A stretch of 35,533 bases of DNA from DAOUEG01 sp964595455 (GCA_964595455.1 CAZQQL010000020.1:1-35533); one strand, 5' to 3'; positions 1 through 8,169 are shown, counted from the stretch's first letter. Notes: a model not told the origin generated them from the sequence alone. Program-made: numbers and translations.

Positions 1-179
1 CCACCATATCTCAAGGATTCAAAGCCCCTTAATAGGATTATGGGTAAAACTTGATAATTGATCGTCTACGACTGAGGTAGCGGAAGTTTGTTCGGATTCC
101 TAGGTTAGAGATTTTACGAGTCGAAGGACTTAGTTGTAACTTCTTCTGTCACTTTCATTGATCTTATTCCGTTTGCTCT

Positions 180-271
180 TTATCCCGTGCATAGCTTGCC
201 TTTCTGAAGCCGTTTCAACTGGTCGTTATGGATCTCGATTATTTCCCAAATGAAAGAAAATCAGGCTCCAT
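180..271 (-). pseudogene. Remnant of a Doc/Fic-type toxin gene
   Basis: An ATG at 271-269 shares one base with the TGA of the upstream AbrB gene (TGATG), the usual coupling of an antitoxin-toxin pair. The ATG frame gives MEPDFLSF and stops after ten codons. The frame one step over gives FIWEIIEIHNDQLKR, which resembles the N-terminus of Doc (death on curing) toxins, where an EIH motif is followed by a residue stretch ending in R-x-G-G. That frame stops at 180 and no further Doc-like sequence or HxFx[DN] motif is visible down to position 1. I infer a frameshifted and truncated doc gene. The match is by eye on about 20 residues, so a chance resemblance is not excluded. Confidence 0.5.
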
Positions 272-498
272 CAATCGGCAAGCCTTTTCAGAGCACGCCC
301 GAATTTTTTGTTGGTTTCTGACAGGGCTGCATGGAATTGCTGCCGTCGTTTTTCGTCCCGTACCGGCGAAATCAGCAATAATGTCCCGTCTGTTGAGATT
401 TCTAGCGGTGTCTGGTCATCAATGTTGAGGAGTTCGAGTACCGCTTTATCGATCACAAGAGCCAGGCTGTTACCATGCCTGGTTAATTTCTTCAACAT
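271..498 (-). CDS. AbrB/MazE-family antitoxin-like DNA-binding protein
   Basis: This 75-residue protein starts MLKKLTRHGNSLALVI, the swapped-hairpin AbrB/MazE/SpoVT N-terminal domain, where the R-x-GNS-x-x-(L/I) pattern forms the DNA-binding fold. The C-terminal half is charged and helical (KRRQQFHAALSETNKKFGRALKRL), as in antitoxins that clasp a Doc-type toxin. The start at 498 is chosen over an upstream ATG at 639 because AGGTGG lies just before it and the AbrB fold begins there. A perfect inverted repeat lies immediately upstream and is a likely autoregulatory operator. The toxin gene that should follow is only a remnant, so this may be an orphan antitoxin or regulator. The family assignment is firm; the toxin pairing is inferred. 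Confidence 0.8.
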   Translation of the reverse strand: MLKKLTRHGNSLALVIDKAVLELLNIDDQTPLEISTDGTLLLISPVRDEKRRQQFHAALSETNKKFGRALKRLAD

Positions 499-511
499 AT
501 TTGCCACCTGA

Positions 512-539
512 GTACTACAAAGTATTAACATTGTAGTAC
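512..539 (-). promoter_or_regulatory. Perfect palindromic operator upstream of the AbrB gene
   Basis: GTACTACAA at 512-520 and TTGTAGTAC at 531-539 are perfect 9-bp inverted copies separated by 10 nt. The half-site spacing is about two helical turns, typical of a dimeric repressor site. The site lies 13 bp upstream of the antitoxin start codon. AbrB/MazE antitoxins repress their own operons, so autoregulation is the natural reading, but binding is inferred. Confidence 0.7.
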
Positions 540-688
540 CATTCCTGGGTTTTGTCAAACCAACCCGGTCCAGGCAAGGTCTTTGAGACCACCACCTTCG
601 GGACTCCCTCGAATGTCGTACCCCTTGGTTTTTCTCCATAACCGCCTATACTATTTCTCATAAGGATCGTCATGAAAGGAGGGTTGTT

Positions 689-1066
689 ATGGAAAAATCA
701 ACGAAAGAAACCAGGGCGGCCCGCACTGACAAGGTTGACGGGGAAACTGCCGTCCTCGCGGCCATTGCCGCTATGCCGGAATCGAACCGCTCCATTGGCG
801 AACGGCTCCACGCTATCATTACAGCAAGCGCTCCTGGTCTGGCTCCACGGACCTGGTACGGTATGCCCGCCTACGCAAAGGACGGTAAAATCGTCTGCTT
901 TTTCCGCGGCGAGGAGAGGTTCAAGGAGAGGTACATGACGCTCGGCTTCGAACAGGAGGCCAACCTCGACGAAGGCCGCTTCTGGCCCATCGCCTATGCC
1001 TTGACCGGACTTACCGCTGAGGAAGAGACAAAGATTACCGCGCTCGTGAAAAAAGCCGTGAGTTGA
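689..1066 (+). CDS. DUF1801 (YdhG-like) family protein
   Basis: This 125-residue soluble protein has the DUF1801 signature: a helical N-terminal half, then a segment with WYGMPAYAKDGK and FFRGEERFKERY, followed by LGF and a conserved-looking LDEGRFWP motif. The family forms a small alpha/beta fold related to YdhG and iron-chaperone-like domains, and its biochemical function is not settled. The start at 689 has a strong Shine-Dalgarno (GGAGGG, 5 nt upstream). An alternative ATG at 672 is in another frame. It stands alone, divergent from the AbrB gene. The family call is confident; no function is claimed. Confidence 0.8.
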   Translation: MEKSTKETRAARTDKVDGETAVLAAIAAMPESNRSIGERLHAIITASAPGLAPRTWYGMPAYAKDGKIVCFFRGEERFKERYMTLGFEQEANLDEGRFWPIAYALTGLTAEEETKITALVKKAVS

Positions 1067-1561
1067 ATCTAGTATTTTCCGGCATAATACAAGCCGGGAA
1101 AATAGTGCGGTTGTAGGTCACCAGCGGACTTGCCTGAGTAAGCTGTCCCGTGGTCGCAGCCGTACTCATTTTTCTACATAAGAGTTCGTTTCTTTCTTCG
1201 CCCCACCTCTTTCCAACTGATGCCCCCTTATAACCATATCTGCTATTTACGTACCGTTTCCTACGTAAGTGTACCGCGAAATATCTGTGTGGAGGCAGAT
1301 TTACTCTAAGTGGAAGAGTTCTTATGTTGATAATGCAAGGCATATATCATTGTTACGTCCGGGTGAGAAAGCACGTCGGTCCGTTGGATCCGGTAGAGCC
1401 AGGTTGGAGGACAGGAGACCGGAGTGAATGCAGCAGAATTCAGTTTGAAGACTTCAGCTACGGGCAGCGTCGCCGCGCAGGTCATATATGACCTTGCATC
1501 GAACTGCCGTGACGGACCGGTCCGCGCAGCAGACGATCTGAAGACAGGAAGGTGCGGTCAC
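1067..1561 (+). other. Long leader region before ftsH with an inverted repeat
   Basis: No convincing gene lies here. The reading frame of ftsH is open from a GTG at 1424, but the residues before 1562 have no family similarity. TTACGTA at 1247-1253 and TACGTAA at 1262-1268 form a perfect 7-bp inverted repeat with an 8-nt spacer, a possible regulator site about 300 nt upstream of ftsH. No clear sigma-70 promoter pair was found. Confidence 0.4.
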
Positions 1562-3565
1562 GTGCGTAACGAACGGAACAACATCAGGTGGCGCCGTTTC
1601 GGGATGGTTTTCATGGCGGTGATCATGCTTCTCTATCTCGCCGCGTGTTCGCCGGTGACCTCCAGCGGGAGGGTCGAGATCAGCCTTGGCGAAGCCATTG
1701 TGCTCTCAAAATCCAACAACCTCGGCTCCATTGTGGTCGATGCTTCCAATGGCATCATGACCATGGACGCCGTCGTGGACGGGGAGCCCCTCACCGTTAT
1801 GGATGCCAACGGCTACAAGGTAAGGATCAGCAACGGAGAAGGTCTGTATACCAATATCGATGCCCTGAATATGGCGGACATCCAGGCGCTGGGTTTCGTG
1901 TTTCCGCCGGACAGTTCCACGGTCGCCGCAAGTTCCGGCGGGAGCTGGTTCAGCAGCATCCTCATCTTCCTGATTCCCATACTCCTGTTCGTCGGTATTT
2001 TCTGGTTGATGAGGAGCCGCAGCGGCGTCCAGAACCAGGCGATGGGTTTTGCCCGCAGCCGCGCCAAACTCTTCACTTCGGACCGTCCCCGGGTAACGTT
2101 CGCGGACGTCGCCGATGCCGTTGAAGCCAAGGAAGACCTGATGGAGGTCGTCGAATTCCTCAAGAACCGTTGGAAATTCCGGGCTATCGGCGCCAAGATA
2201 CCGAAAGGTGTATTGCTGGTGGGTCCCCCCGGCACCGGGAAGACCCTGCTGGCCCGGGCTATTGCCGGTGAGGCAGGCGTTCCGTTCTTCTCCGTCAGCG
2301 GCAGTGAGTTTGTGGAAATGTATGTCGGCGTCGGGGCCGCCAGGGTACGGGACATGTTCTCCCAGGCCAAGAACAGCGCTCCCTGTATCATATTTATCGA
2401 TGAGATCGACGCCATCGGCCGTGTTCGCTCCGGAAACATGCCGGGAGGCCACGAAGAACGGGAGCAGACCCTGAACCAGATACTCGTGGAGATGGACGGG
2501 TTCGACCCCAACATCGGCGTTGTCGTCCTGGCCGCCACCAATCGCGCTGATATCCTTGATCCCGCCCTCCTCCGTCCGGGCCGGTTCGACCGCCGCGTCA
2601 TCATCGACCGACCGGACACGCATGGACGGCTGGAAATCCTGCAGATACATGCCAAGGGCAAAGCGATTGAAAGCAATGTTGACCTCAATGTCATTGCCAT
2701 AGAAACGCACGGGTTCGCCGGCGCGGACCTCGCCAATCTCATGAACGAGGCTGCCATCATGGCGGTACGCCGTAAAAAAGAAGTCATCGGAATGGACGAA
2801 CTGGAAGAAGCCATCGACCGCGTCATTGCCGGGCCGGAACGCAAGAGCTTTAAAGTCAAGCCCAAGGACAAGGAACTGACCGCCTACCATGAATCCGGCC
2901 ATGCGCTTGTTGCCCATATCCTTCCCAACGTCGATCCCGTCCACAAAATATCCATTGTCGCCCGTGGTACCATGGGAGGTTATACCCGGCTCCTTGAAGA
3001 AGACCGTTACTTTATGACCAGGTCGCAGTTCCAGGATACCCTGGCCACGTTCCTGGCAGGATATGCCGCCGAGGAACTGGTATTCCAGGAGATATCCACC
3101 GGGCCGCACAGTGACCTCCGGCAGGCTACCGATATCGCCACCAAGATGGTTACGGACTACGGCATGAGCCAGAAACTTGGACTGCGGACGTACGGGCGCG
3201 ATTCCAACGCGGCGTACATGGGCGGCATGCAGGAAAGGGACTTCAGCGAAGAAGCCGCCCGGAACATCGACCTGGAGGTGGCTGACATACTGAACCAGGC
3301 GCACCAGACCGCTACTGAAGTGCTCCGCGAGAACCTTCCGCGCTTGAAGCATATCGCCGGAAAGCTCATCGAACGTGAATCCCTGGAAGGCGCGGAACTG
3401 GAAGCAGCCTTCACAGAACCTCTTGATGACAGCGACGGCAAATCCGGTTCTTCCAGGCTGGATGATACAACGGCTCCAGCTCCGCCGCCGGGACTCACCC
3501 GGGAGGGAGCTATGCTGTTTGAAGAACATCCGCCGGATGGCGCTGATGTCCCGGAATTCTCCTGA
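1562..3565 (+). CDS. ftsH: ATP-dependent zinc metalloprotease FtsH
   Basis: This is a membrane-anchored AAA+ protease that degrades misfolded membrane proteins and selected soluble regulators. From the GTG at 1562 it has 667 residues, close to the family length. There is an N-terminal membrane segment (about residues 15-30), an extracytoplasmic domain, a second membrane segment before WLMRSR, then the AAA+ module with Walker A GPPGTGKT (221-228), Walker B IIFIDEID and the second region of homology NRADILDPALLRPGRFDR. The zinc motif HESGH lies at 443-447 and the third-ligand region includes SDLRQATD. A GTG at 1424 with AGGAG six bases upstream would add 46 unconserved residues; both starts are possible. 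The first membrane segment ends LAAC, resembling a lipobox. The gene converges on the next one with a 9-bp gap. Confidence 0.96.
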   Translation: MRNERNNIRWRRFGMVFMAVIMLLYLAACSPVTSSGRVEISLGEAIVLSKSNNLGSIVVDASNGIMTMDAVVDGEPLTVMDANGYKVRISNGEGLYTNIDALNMADIQALGFVFPPDSSTVAASSGGSWFSSILIFLIPILLFVGIFWLMRSRSGVQNQAMGFARSRAKLFTSDRPRVTFADVADAVEAKEDLMEVVEFLKNRWKFRAIGAKIPKGVLLVGPPGTGKTLLARAIAGEAGVPFFSVSGSEFVEMYVGVGAARVRDMFSQAKNSAPCIIFIDEIDAIGRVRSGNMPGGHEEREQTLNQILVEMDGFDPNIGVVVLAATNRADILDPALLRPGRFDRRVIIDRPDTHGRLEILQIHAKGKAIESNVDLNVIAIETHGFAGADLANLMNEAAIMAVRRKKEVIGMDELEEAIDRVIAGPERKSFKVKPKDKELTAYHESGHALVAHILPNVDPVHKISIVARGTMGGYTRLLEEDRYFMTRSQFQDTLATFLAGYAAEELVFQEISTGPHSDLRQATDIATKMVTDYGMSQKLGLRTYGRDSNAAYMGGMQERDFSEEAARNIDLEVADILNQAHQTATEVLRENLPRLKHIAGKLIERESLEGAELEAAFTEPLDDSDGKSGSSRLDDTTAPAPPPGLTREGAMLFEEHPPDGADVPEFS

Positions 3566-3574
3566 CCTCCGGTC

Positions 3575-3850
3575 CTAGCGCCGGACTTTACCGCGATTAC
3601 GGTAGCCGCCGGTGAGCGCCCCGATGTCGATCAACGCCCCCACGACAATGGCCAGCCAGTCTATCCCGTTGACTCCCTGGGGAAACACGAGGACGTAGGC
3701 AAGCGTTGTCCAGGGCAGGAAAATCGCTCCCAGCAGCGGCCAGACAAAGGTATCGAAGGCGCGTTCCCAACGGGCCATGTCCACCAGCCACCAGATGAGG
3801 ATGGCGGCCCTCGGCCCGATAAGGATCATTATGGTGACAACGCAGCACAT
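3575..3850 (-). CDS. Small membrane protein of unknown function
   Basis: The 91-residue product has three hydrophobic stretches (MILIGPRAAILIWWLVDMARW, a central PLLGAIFLPWTTLAYVLVF segment, and an IDWLAIVVGALIDIGALTGG segment) and a basic C-terminus ending NRGKVRR. The pattern of a WW-x5-RWERAF motif followed by PW-x-TLAY looks like a conserved small integral membrane family seen in Chloroflexota and other anaerobes, but I cannot name it. A G-rich Shine-Dalgarno (GGGGG) lies about 6 nt upstream of the ATG. It is transcribed toward ftsH and divergently from the lipid operon. No function can be assigned. Confidence 0.7.
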   Translation of the reverse strand: MCCVVTIMILIGPRAAILIWWLVDMARWERAFDTFVWPLLGAIFLPWTTLAYVLVFPQGVNGIDWLAIVVGALIDIGALTGGYRNRGKVRR

Positions 3851-3957
3851 GGTGTTCCCCCTTTCGCGGGCGGATGGAGTCAGGGTTGGTATGTAGTATC
3901 AGTATACTCCGGTTCCCCGGTTAAGCAAGCTGGAAATGCTGTCTGTAGAATTCAGGC

Positions 3958-3986
3958 TTGACAGGTTTTTTTTCACAGGGTACCAT
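3958..3986 (+). promoter_or_regulatory. Sigma-70-type promoter of the fatty-acid operon
   Basis: TTGACA at 3958-3963 and TACCAT at 3981-3986 are separated by exactly 17 nt, giving a perfect -35 and a 4/6 -10 match. The expected start point near 3993 gives a leader of about 45 nt before the first operon gene. Confidence 0.65.
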
Positions 3987-4020
3987 TAATTACCTAGGAT
4001 TTCGAGGTATATAGCATACC
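3979..4020 (+). promoter_or_regulatory. Candidate operator palindromes in the fatty-acid operon promoter
   Basis: Two short inverted repeats overlap and follow the -10 box: GGTA-N8-TACC (3979-3994) and GGTAT-ATAGC-ATACC (4006-4020). Their shared GGTA/TACC half-sites and their position across the -10 and the early leader suggest a regulator site. They do not match the full FapR or FabT consensus as I know them, so the regulator is unknown. Confidence 0.35.
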
Positions 4021-4037
4021 TTGAGGTGCAGGAGCAT

Positions 4038-4463
4038 ATGTCGGATTCGAAACTGAAGTTCGAAGACCTGGAGGCCGGCCGCGAATTTCCCGGCTCCGTA
4101 TTCTATCTCGATAAAGACCGGGTCAAAGCCTATCTCGATGCTACCGGGAGCGCCCCGGGCCTGTTCCTGGACAAAGGCCTTGTTCCTCCCATGGCCGTCG
4201 CCGCTCTTTCCATGGGCGCGATGATGGACTGCCTCGTCATGCCGCCCGGCGCTATCCACGTTTCCCAGGACGTCGCTTTTCATAAGGCCGCCGCCATCGG
4301 GGAACGCCTGACCAGCCGGGCTTTCGTCAAGCGTAAAGTTGACCGCTCCCGCCTGCGCATGCTTACCATCGGCATCACCGTCGATGATGAGCACCAGGAA
4401 AATATCATGACCGGGGAGACCGGTTTCATCGTGCCCGTGTCTCCGGAAAGTACTTCAGCATGA
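4038..4463 (+). CDS. MaoC-like hotdog protein, likely non-catalytic dehydratase subunit
   Basis: The 141-residue product has the hotdog layout of the N-terminal half of MaoC/FAS1-like dehydratases: KFEDLEAGREFPG, a helix with a VKAYLDATG segment, and a strand segment with HVSQDVAFHKAAAIGE followed by a RSRLRMLTIGITVDD strand. It lacks the D-x4-H hydratase motif of the next gene. The pair therefore resembles mycobacterial HadA/HadB, in which one subunit shapes the substrate pocket and the other supplies the catalytic residues. The start at 4038 follows AGGAG with a short spacer; a GTG at 4026 is an alternative. The stop overlaps the next start by 4 nt, which suggests coupled translation of the two subunits. 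It is the first gene of the lipid operon. Confidence 0.75.
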   Translation: MSDSKLKFEDLEAGREFPGSVFYLDKDRVKAYLDATGSAPGLFLDKGLVPPMAVAALSMGAMMDCLVMPPGAIHVSQDVAFHKAAAIGERLTSRAFVKRKVDRSRLRMLTIGITVDDEHQENIMTGETGFIVPVSPESTSA

Positions 4464-4876
4464 TACAACCTGAAGAATTACACGCCGGTGACGCGCTGCC
4501 GGAGGCCGTCCGGAACGTCGTCCAGGAAAAGATCAACGATTACGCCAATGCCAGCGGCGACTTTAACCCTATCCATATAGACCCCGCCTTTGCCGCCGGA
4601 ACGGCCATGGGCGGCACCATCGCTCACGGTATGCTGGTGCTGGCCTATGTTTCCGACTATATGACCGGTCTGTTCGGCCCGGACTGGGTGACGGGAGGGC
4701 AGTTGAGCTGCCGGTTCAAGGATCCCGCCCGCCCCGGCGATGTCCTGAAGATCAATGGAAAAGTGACCGCTATGGAGACGGTGGAAAGTCGGACCATCGT
4801 GTCCGCCAACGTGGTTTGTGAAAATCAGCAGGGACAGACGATACTACTCTGCGATACGAAGGTAAAACTGTCATGA
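4460..4876 (+). CDS. MaoC-like (R)-3-hydroxyacyl-ACP dehydratase, catalytic subunit
   Basis: This 138-residue hotdog protein carries the hydratase-2 motif ASGDFNPIHIDPAFA (D34, H39 predicted catalytic), followed by the substrate-binding IAHGML segment. These enzymes remove water from (R)-3-hydroxyacyl thioesters. No FabZ or FabA gene lies in the operon, so this protein with its upstream partner probably provides the dehydration step of the elongation cycle, as HadAB does in mycobacteria. Its ATG overlaps the upstream stop by 4 nt and its own stop overlaps plsX by 4 nt. Assignment to ACP rather than CoA substrates comes from the neighbours (acpP, fabL, fabF, fabG). Confidence 0.85.
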   Translation: MIQPEELHAGDALPEAVRNVVQEKINDYANASGDFNPIHIDPAFAAGTAMGGTIAHGMLVLAYVSDYMTGLFGPDWVTGGQLSCRFKDPARPGDVLKINGKVTAMETVESRTIVSANVVCENQQGQTILLCDTKVKLS

Positions 4877-5889
4877 AGATCGCTGTTGATGCCATGGGCG
4901 GCGATTTCGCGCCGCAGGAAATCATCAAGGGTTCCGTCCAGGGCGCCCGGGACTACGGTGTCGGGTTAATCTTCGCCGGGCCGCAGGACGTTATCCGGGC
5001 GGAACTGGAAAAGTACGATACCTCCGGCCTGGACATCCAGATCCATCACACGGATGAATACCTCCTCGAAGGCGAACACCCCGCCCAGGCTATGCGCACC
5101 AAGCGCAAGGCCTCGATCATGGAAGCGGTCAAGCTCGTCCGGGACGGCAAGGCGGCCGCCGCCATCGGCGTCGGTCCCACCGGCGGCGTTTTCGCCGCCG
5201 CCCTGATGGCGCTCGGCGCGATGGAAGGCCTGAGCCGCCCGGTCATCGGCGGGCAGTTCCTCGGCTTTACGCCGGAAAGCATCATGATCGACCTCGGCGG
5301 CAACGTCGATTCGCGCCCGGACCAGTTGCTGGACTTCGCCATCATCGGCGCGGTCTACGCCAGGAAGTGGATGAACATCGCCAATCCCACCATTGCCCTC
5401 GTCAGCAACGGCAAGGAAGAAGGCAAGGGCAATGACGTCGTCAAAGAAGCCTACGAGCTGTTCAAGAAGTCCGGCCTCAACTTCATCGGCAATGTGGAAG
5501 GTAACGATGTCGCGCTCGGCAAGGCTAACGTCATGATCTGTGACGGCTTTGTCGGTAACGTTATCGCCAAGTTCTGTGAGGGCCTCGGCGCGCAGATGAC
5601 GGGCTGGCTGAAAGAGCGCCTTGCCGGCCGGCTCCAGGATGCCGAAATCAGGGAGATGACGGACGAACTCGCGCGTAAACTGATCCCGGCGGATTTCGGC
5701 GGCGGCGGGCCGCTCTGGGGCATCCGCGGCGTCGTCTGCAAGGCGCACGGCCGCAGCAAGGCCCAGGAAGTAGCACTGACCGTCGGCACCGCCAAACGCG
5801 CCGTGGAACTGGAACTTGTCACAACATTTGAATCGGAACTGGCCGCGGCCAGGGCCAATATAAACACGCCGTACACCAACGGGCAATAA
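4873..5889 (+). CDS. plsX: Phosphate acyltransferase PlsX
   Basis: PlsX converts acyl-ACP and phosphate to acyl-phosphate, the donor for PlsY in phospholipid synthesis, and works reversibly at the membrane surface. The 338-residue product begins MKIAVDAMGGDFAP, the family hallmark, and has the GVGPTGGVFAAAL, IALVSNGKEEGKG, NFIGNVEGNDV and ICDGFVGNVIAKF segments in the expected order. The C-terminal PADFGGGGPLWGIRGVV region is also typical. It overlaps the upstream gene by 4 nt and lies 11 nt before acpP, the standard plsX-acpP order. The FakA and FakB genes further down the operon would produce acyl-phosphate from free fatty acids, feeding the same metabolite. Confidence 0.97.
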   Translation: MKIAVDAMGGDFAPQEIIKGSVQGARDYGVGLIFAGPQDVIRAELEKYDTSGLDIQIHHTDEYLLEGEHPAQAMRTKRKASIMEAVKLVRDGKAAAAIGVGPTGGVFAAALMALGAMEGLSRPVIGGQFLGFTPESIMIDLGGNVDSRPDQLLDFAIIGAVYARKWMNIANPTIALVSNGKEEGKGNDVVKEAYELFKKSGLNFIGNVEGNDVALGKANVMICDGFVGNVIAKFCEGLGAQMTGWLKERLAGRLQDAEIREMTDELARKLIPADFGGGGPLWGIRGVVCKAHGRSKAQEVALTVGTAKRAVELELVTTFESELAAARANINTPYTNGQ

Positions 5890-5900
5890 GGAGTCTCAGC

Positions 5901-6152
5901 ATGACAGTCGAATCGTCGGTAGAAGAATCGGTACGCAAGATAGCCGCCAGGATCCTGAGAAAACCTGACATCCAGTTCACCGAAGGCGCCACGTTCAAGG
6001 ACTTCAAGGCGGACTCCCTGGATATCGTCCAGATCCTCGTTGCGGTGGAAGACATGTATGATATCGAGGTGCCGGAAGAAGCCCTGCGGGAGGTGACCGA
6101 TATCAAGGGGTTCGTTGCCTGCATAGAACGCGCCATCGCTGAAAAAGGGTAA
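5901..6152 (+). CDS. acpP: Acyl carrier protein
   Basis: The 83-residue acidic protein has the carrier motif ADSLDIVQI with Ser39 as the predicted 4'-phosphopantetheine attachment site, followed by a helix with VEDMYDIEVPEE, the recognition helix of ACPs. It carries growing acyl chains between the operon's enzymes. The N-terminus (VEESVRKIAARIL) fits helix 1. GGAG lies about 7 nt before the ATG. The motif is DSLD as in classic AcpP. Its place between plsX and the reductase and synthase genes supports a housekeeping fatty-acid role. Confidence 0.95.
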   Translation: MTVESSVEESVRKIAARILRKPDIQFTEGATFKDFKADSLDIVQILVAVEDMYDIEVPEEALREVTDIKGFVACIERAIAEKG

Positions 6153-6166
6153 CGGTAACTGGTCCC

Positions 6167-6937
6167 ATGTTTTTCAAGGGTCAGGTCGCCCTGATCACCG
6201 GCGGATCGCGCGGTATCGGCACGGCCATCACGCTGAAGCTGGCCTCGGAAGGAGCGGACGTCATCATCAACTGCCTGCGCCGCAGGCAGACCGCGGAAGA
6301 GACTGCCGCACAGGCGCGGGTACTGGGCGTCAAATCCCATGTCATCAAAGCCAACCTCGCCGAGCCGGACAAGATAGAAGACATGTTCCGGGAGATACGG
6401 GAGGTCTTCGGCCGGCTGGACATCCTCGTCAACAACGCCGCTTCCGGCGTGGCCCGCTCCGCCATGGAACTGGACTGCGACGGCTGGGACTGGACGATGA
6501 ACATCAACGCCCGCGCAGCATTGCTCTGCGCCCAGCAGGCCGTTCCACTGATGGCGGACGGCGGCTCGATTGTGAATATCTCCAGCCTGGGTTCACGGCT
6601 CGTCATGCCGGTCTATACCGCCGTCGGCGTATCCAAGGCCGCCCTTGAAGCCCTGACCCGCTATCTGGCCATTGAACTGGCGGAGAAAAACATCCGGGTG
6701 AACGCGGTCTCCGCGGCGGCAGTGGAAACGGAGGCGCTCAAACTCTACGCCTCCGCGCCGGACATCCCTGTCCGGATGGTCACTGCCACGCCCGCCGGTC
6801 GTATGGTCCAGCCGGAGGATGTCGCCAACTTGGTCTCGTTCCTCTGCAGCGAGAGCGCCGCTATGGTCCGCGGCCAGGTCATCGTCATCGACGGCGGGAT
6901 GTCCCTCACATCATTGACCGGGAGCAAGGACAAATAA
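6167..6937 (+). CDS. fabL: Enoyl-ACP reductase III (FabL-like SDR)
   Basis: This 256-residue short-chain dehydrogenase has the TGGSRGIG nucleotide-binding motif (11-18). It differs from FabG in the active site: Tyr150 and Lys157 are six residues apart (YTAVGVSK), the Y-x6-K spacing of enoyl reductases, rather than Y-x3-K. Segments such as NNAASGV, WDWTMNINA, SKAALEALTRYLA, TPAGRMV and the C-terminal DGGMSL closely follow Bacillus FabL as I recall it. It would reduce trans-2-enoyl-ACP with NADPH, the last step of each elongation round. FabL enzymes are known to be poorly inhibited by triclosan. The final base of the stop codon is the first base of fabF (TAATG). No fabI or fabK is present in the window. 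Confidence 0.88.
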   Translation: MFFKGQVALITGGSRGIGTAITLKLASEGADVIINCLRRRQTAEETAAQARVLGVKSHVIKANLAEPDKIEDMFREIREVFGRLDILVNNAASGVARSAMELDCDGWDWTMNINARAALLCAQQAVPLMADGGSIVNISSLGSRLVMPVYTAVGVSKAALEALTRYLAIELAEKNIRVNAVSAAAVETEALKLYASAPDIPVRMVTATPAGRMVQPEDVANLVSFLCSESAAMVRGQVIVIDGGMSLTSLTGSKDK

Positions 6938-8169
6938 TGGCATTTCCAAAGATAGTAATTACCGGCATGGGCGCCGTTACGCCGCTCGGTCTGACGGTGG
7001 AGGCCTTCTGGGAAGGTCTCGCCGGCGGCCGCTGCGCCGTTGGGCCGATCACCCGCTTCGATACGGAGAAATACCCGGTCAAGGTCGCCGCCGAGGTCAA
7101 GGGTTTCGTCCCTGAAGACTACATGGACGGTAAGCGCGTGGACCGCACCTCTCTTCCCACGCAGTTTGGGATTGCCGCTACCCGCATGGCTCTGGATTCC
7201 GCCGGTCTCTTGTCCGGCCCGAACAACGGAGACCGCATCGGTACGGTCATCGCCACCAGCGGCGCCACCGAGCATGTGGTGGATACCGGCGAAATCCTGA
7301 AGGTCCGTCCCACCCGTATCAATCCGCTTCTCCTCAGCAAGGTCGCGCCGAGCATGGTCTCGGCTATCATCGGGCTGGAATTCGGCCTCAAAGGGCCCAA
7401 CAGCAGTCTCAACAGCGCCTGTGCCAGCGGCAATGACGCCCTCGGGACCGCCATGAACCTGCTCCGCCTGGGCCATGCGGATGTCGTCGTTGCAGGAGGG
7501 GCGGAATCACAGGTGAATTCACTAGCTGTTGCCCTGACCGGCCGGATGGGCGCTATGAGCCGGGAAGTCGACCCGATGAAAGCCTCGACGCCGTTCGACC
7601 TCAATCGCGGCGGCTTCGTCTACGGTGAAGGCGCCGCCATGCTCGTCCTGGAGACGCTGGAGCACGCCCGGAAACGCGGCGCGAACATCCTGGCCGAACT
7701 CGCCGGAGCGGGCTGGTCGTTCGACGCTTTCAACGAGACAGAACCCAATCCCGAGCAGGAAGCGGTCGCCATGAATTCAGCCATAAGCGACGCCGGCCTG
7801 TCCGTGGAGGACATCGATTACATCAATGCCCATGGGACCGGGACGAAGTTCAATGACGCCAGCGAGACCGCAGCCATCAAGAAGGTCTTCGGGGAACGGG
7901 CATACTGTATCCCGGTCAGTTCCAACAAGTCCATGATCGGGCACCTGGCCTGCGCCGCCGGGGCCGTGGAAGCGGTGGCCGCCGTCATGACGCTGCGGTA
8001 CGGCATTATTCCGCCGACGGTCAATTACCGGACGCCGGACCCTGATTGCGACCTCGACTATGTTCCCAATGAAGCCCGCCGTCAGCCGGTGGATGCATGC
8101 CTGTCCAACTCCTTTGGGATGGGCGGGCAGAACTGCTGCACGGTGTTCAAACGGTTTAGCGATGACTGA
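6937..8169 (+). CDS. fabF: Beta-ketoacyl-ACP synthase II
   Basis: This condensing enzyme elongates acyl-ACP with malonyl-ACP. The 410-residue thiolase-fold protein has the Cys-His-His triad: Cys162 in NSACASGND, His299 in NAHGTGTKFND, and Lys331/His336 in SNKSMIGHLACAAGA. The start MAFPKIVITGMGAVTPLG is the normal FabF N-terminus. It shares one base with fabL upstream, and its last 8 nt overlap fabG. No fabH lies in the window, so initiation must be encoded elsewhere or done differently. Family and role are clear. Confidence 0.96.
   Translation: MAFPKIVITGMGAVTPLGLTVEAFWEGLAGGRCAVGPITRFDTEKYPVKVAAEVKGFVPEDYMDGKRVDRTSLPTQFGIAATRMALDSAGLLSGPNNGDRIGTVIATSGATEHVVDTGEILKVRPTRINPLLLSKVAPSMVSAIIGLEFGLKGPNSSLNSACASGNDALGTAMNLLRLGHADVVVAGGAESQVNSLAVALTGRMGAMSREVDPMKASTPFDLNRGGFVYGEGAAMLVLETLEHARKRGANILAELAGAGWSFDAFNETEPNPEQEAVAMNSAISDAGLSVEDIDYINAHGTGTKFNDASETAAIKKVFGERAYCIPVSSNKSMIGHLACAAGAVEAVAAVMTLRYGIIPPTVNYRTPDPDCDLDYVPNEARRQPVDACLSNSFGMGGQNCCTVFKRFSDD

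Noticed and set aside
1706..3529. 607-codon open frame on the minus strand opposite ftsH
   Set aside because: It mirrors the codon bias of ftsH, has no recognisable domain and no Shine-Dalgarno. The sense frame encodes a complete FtsH.
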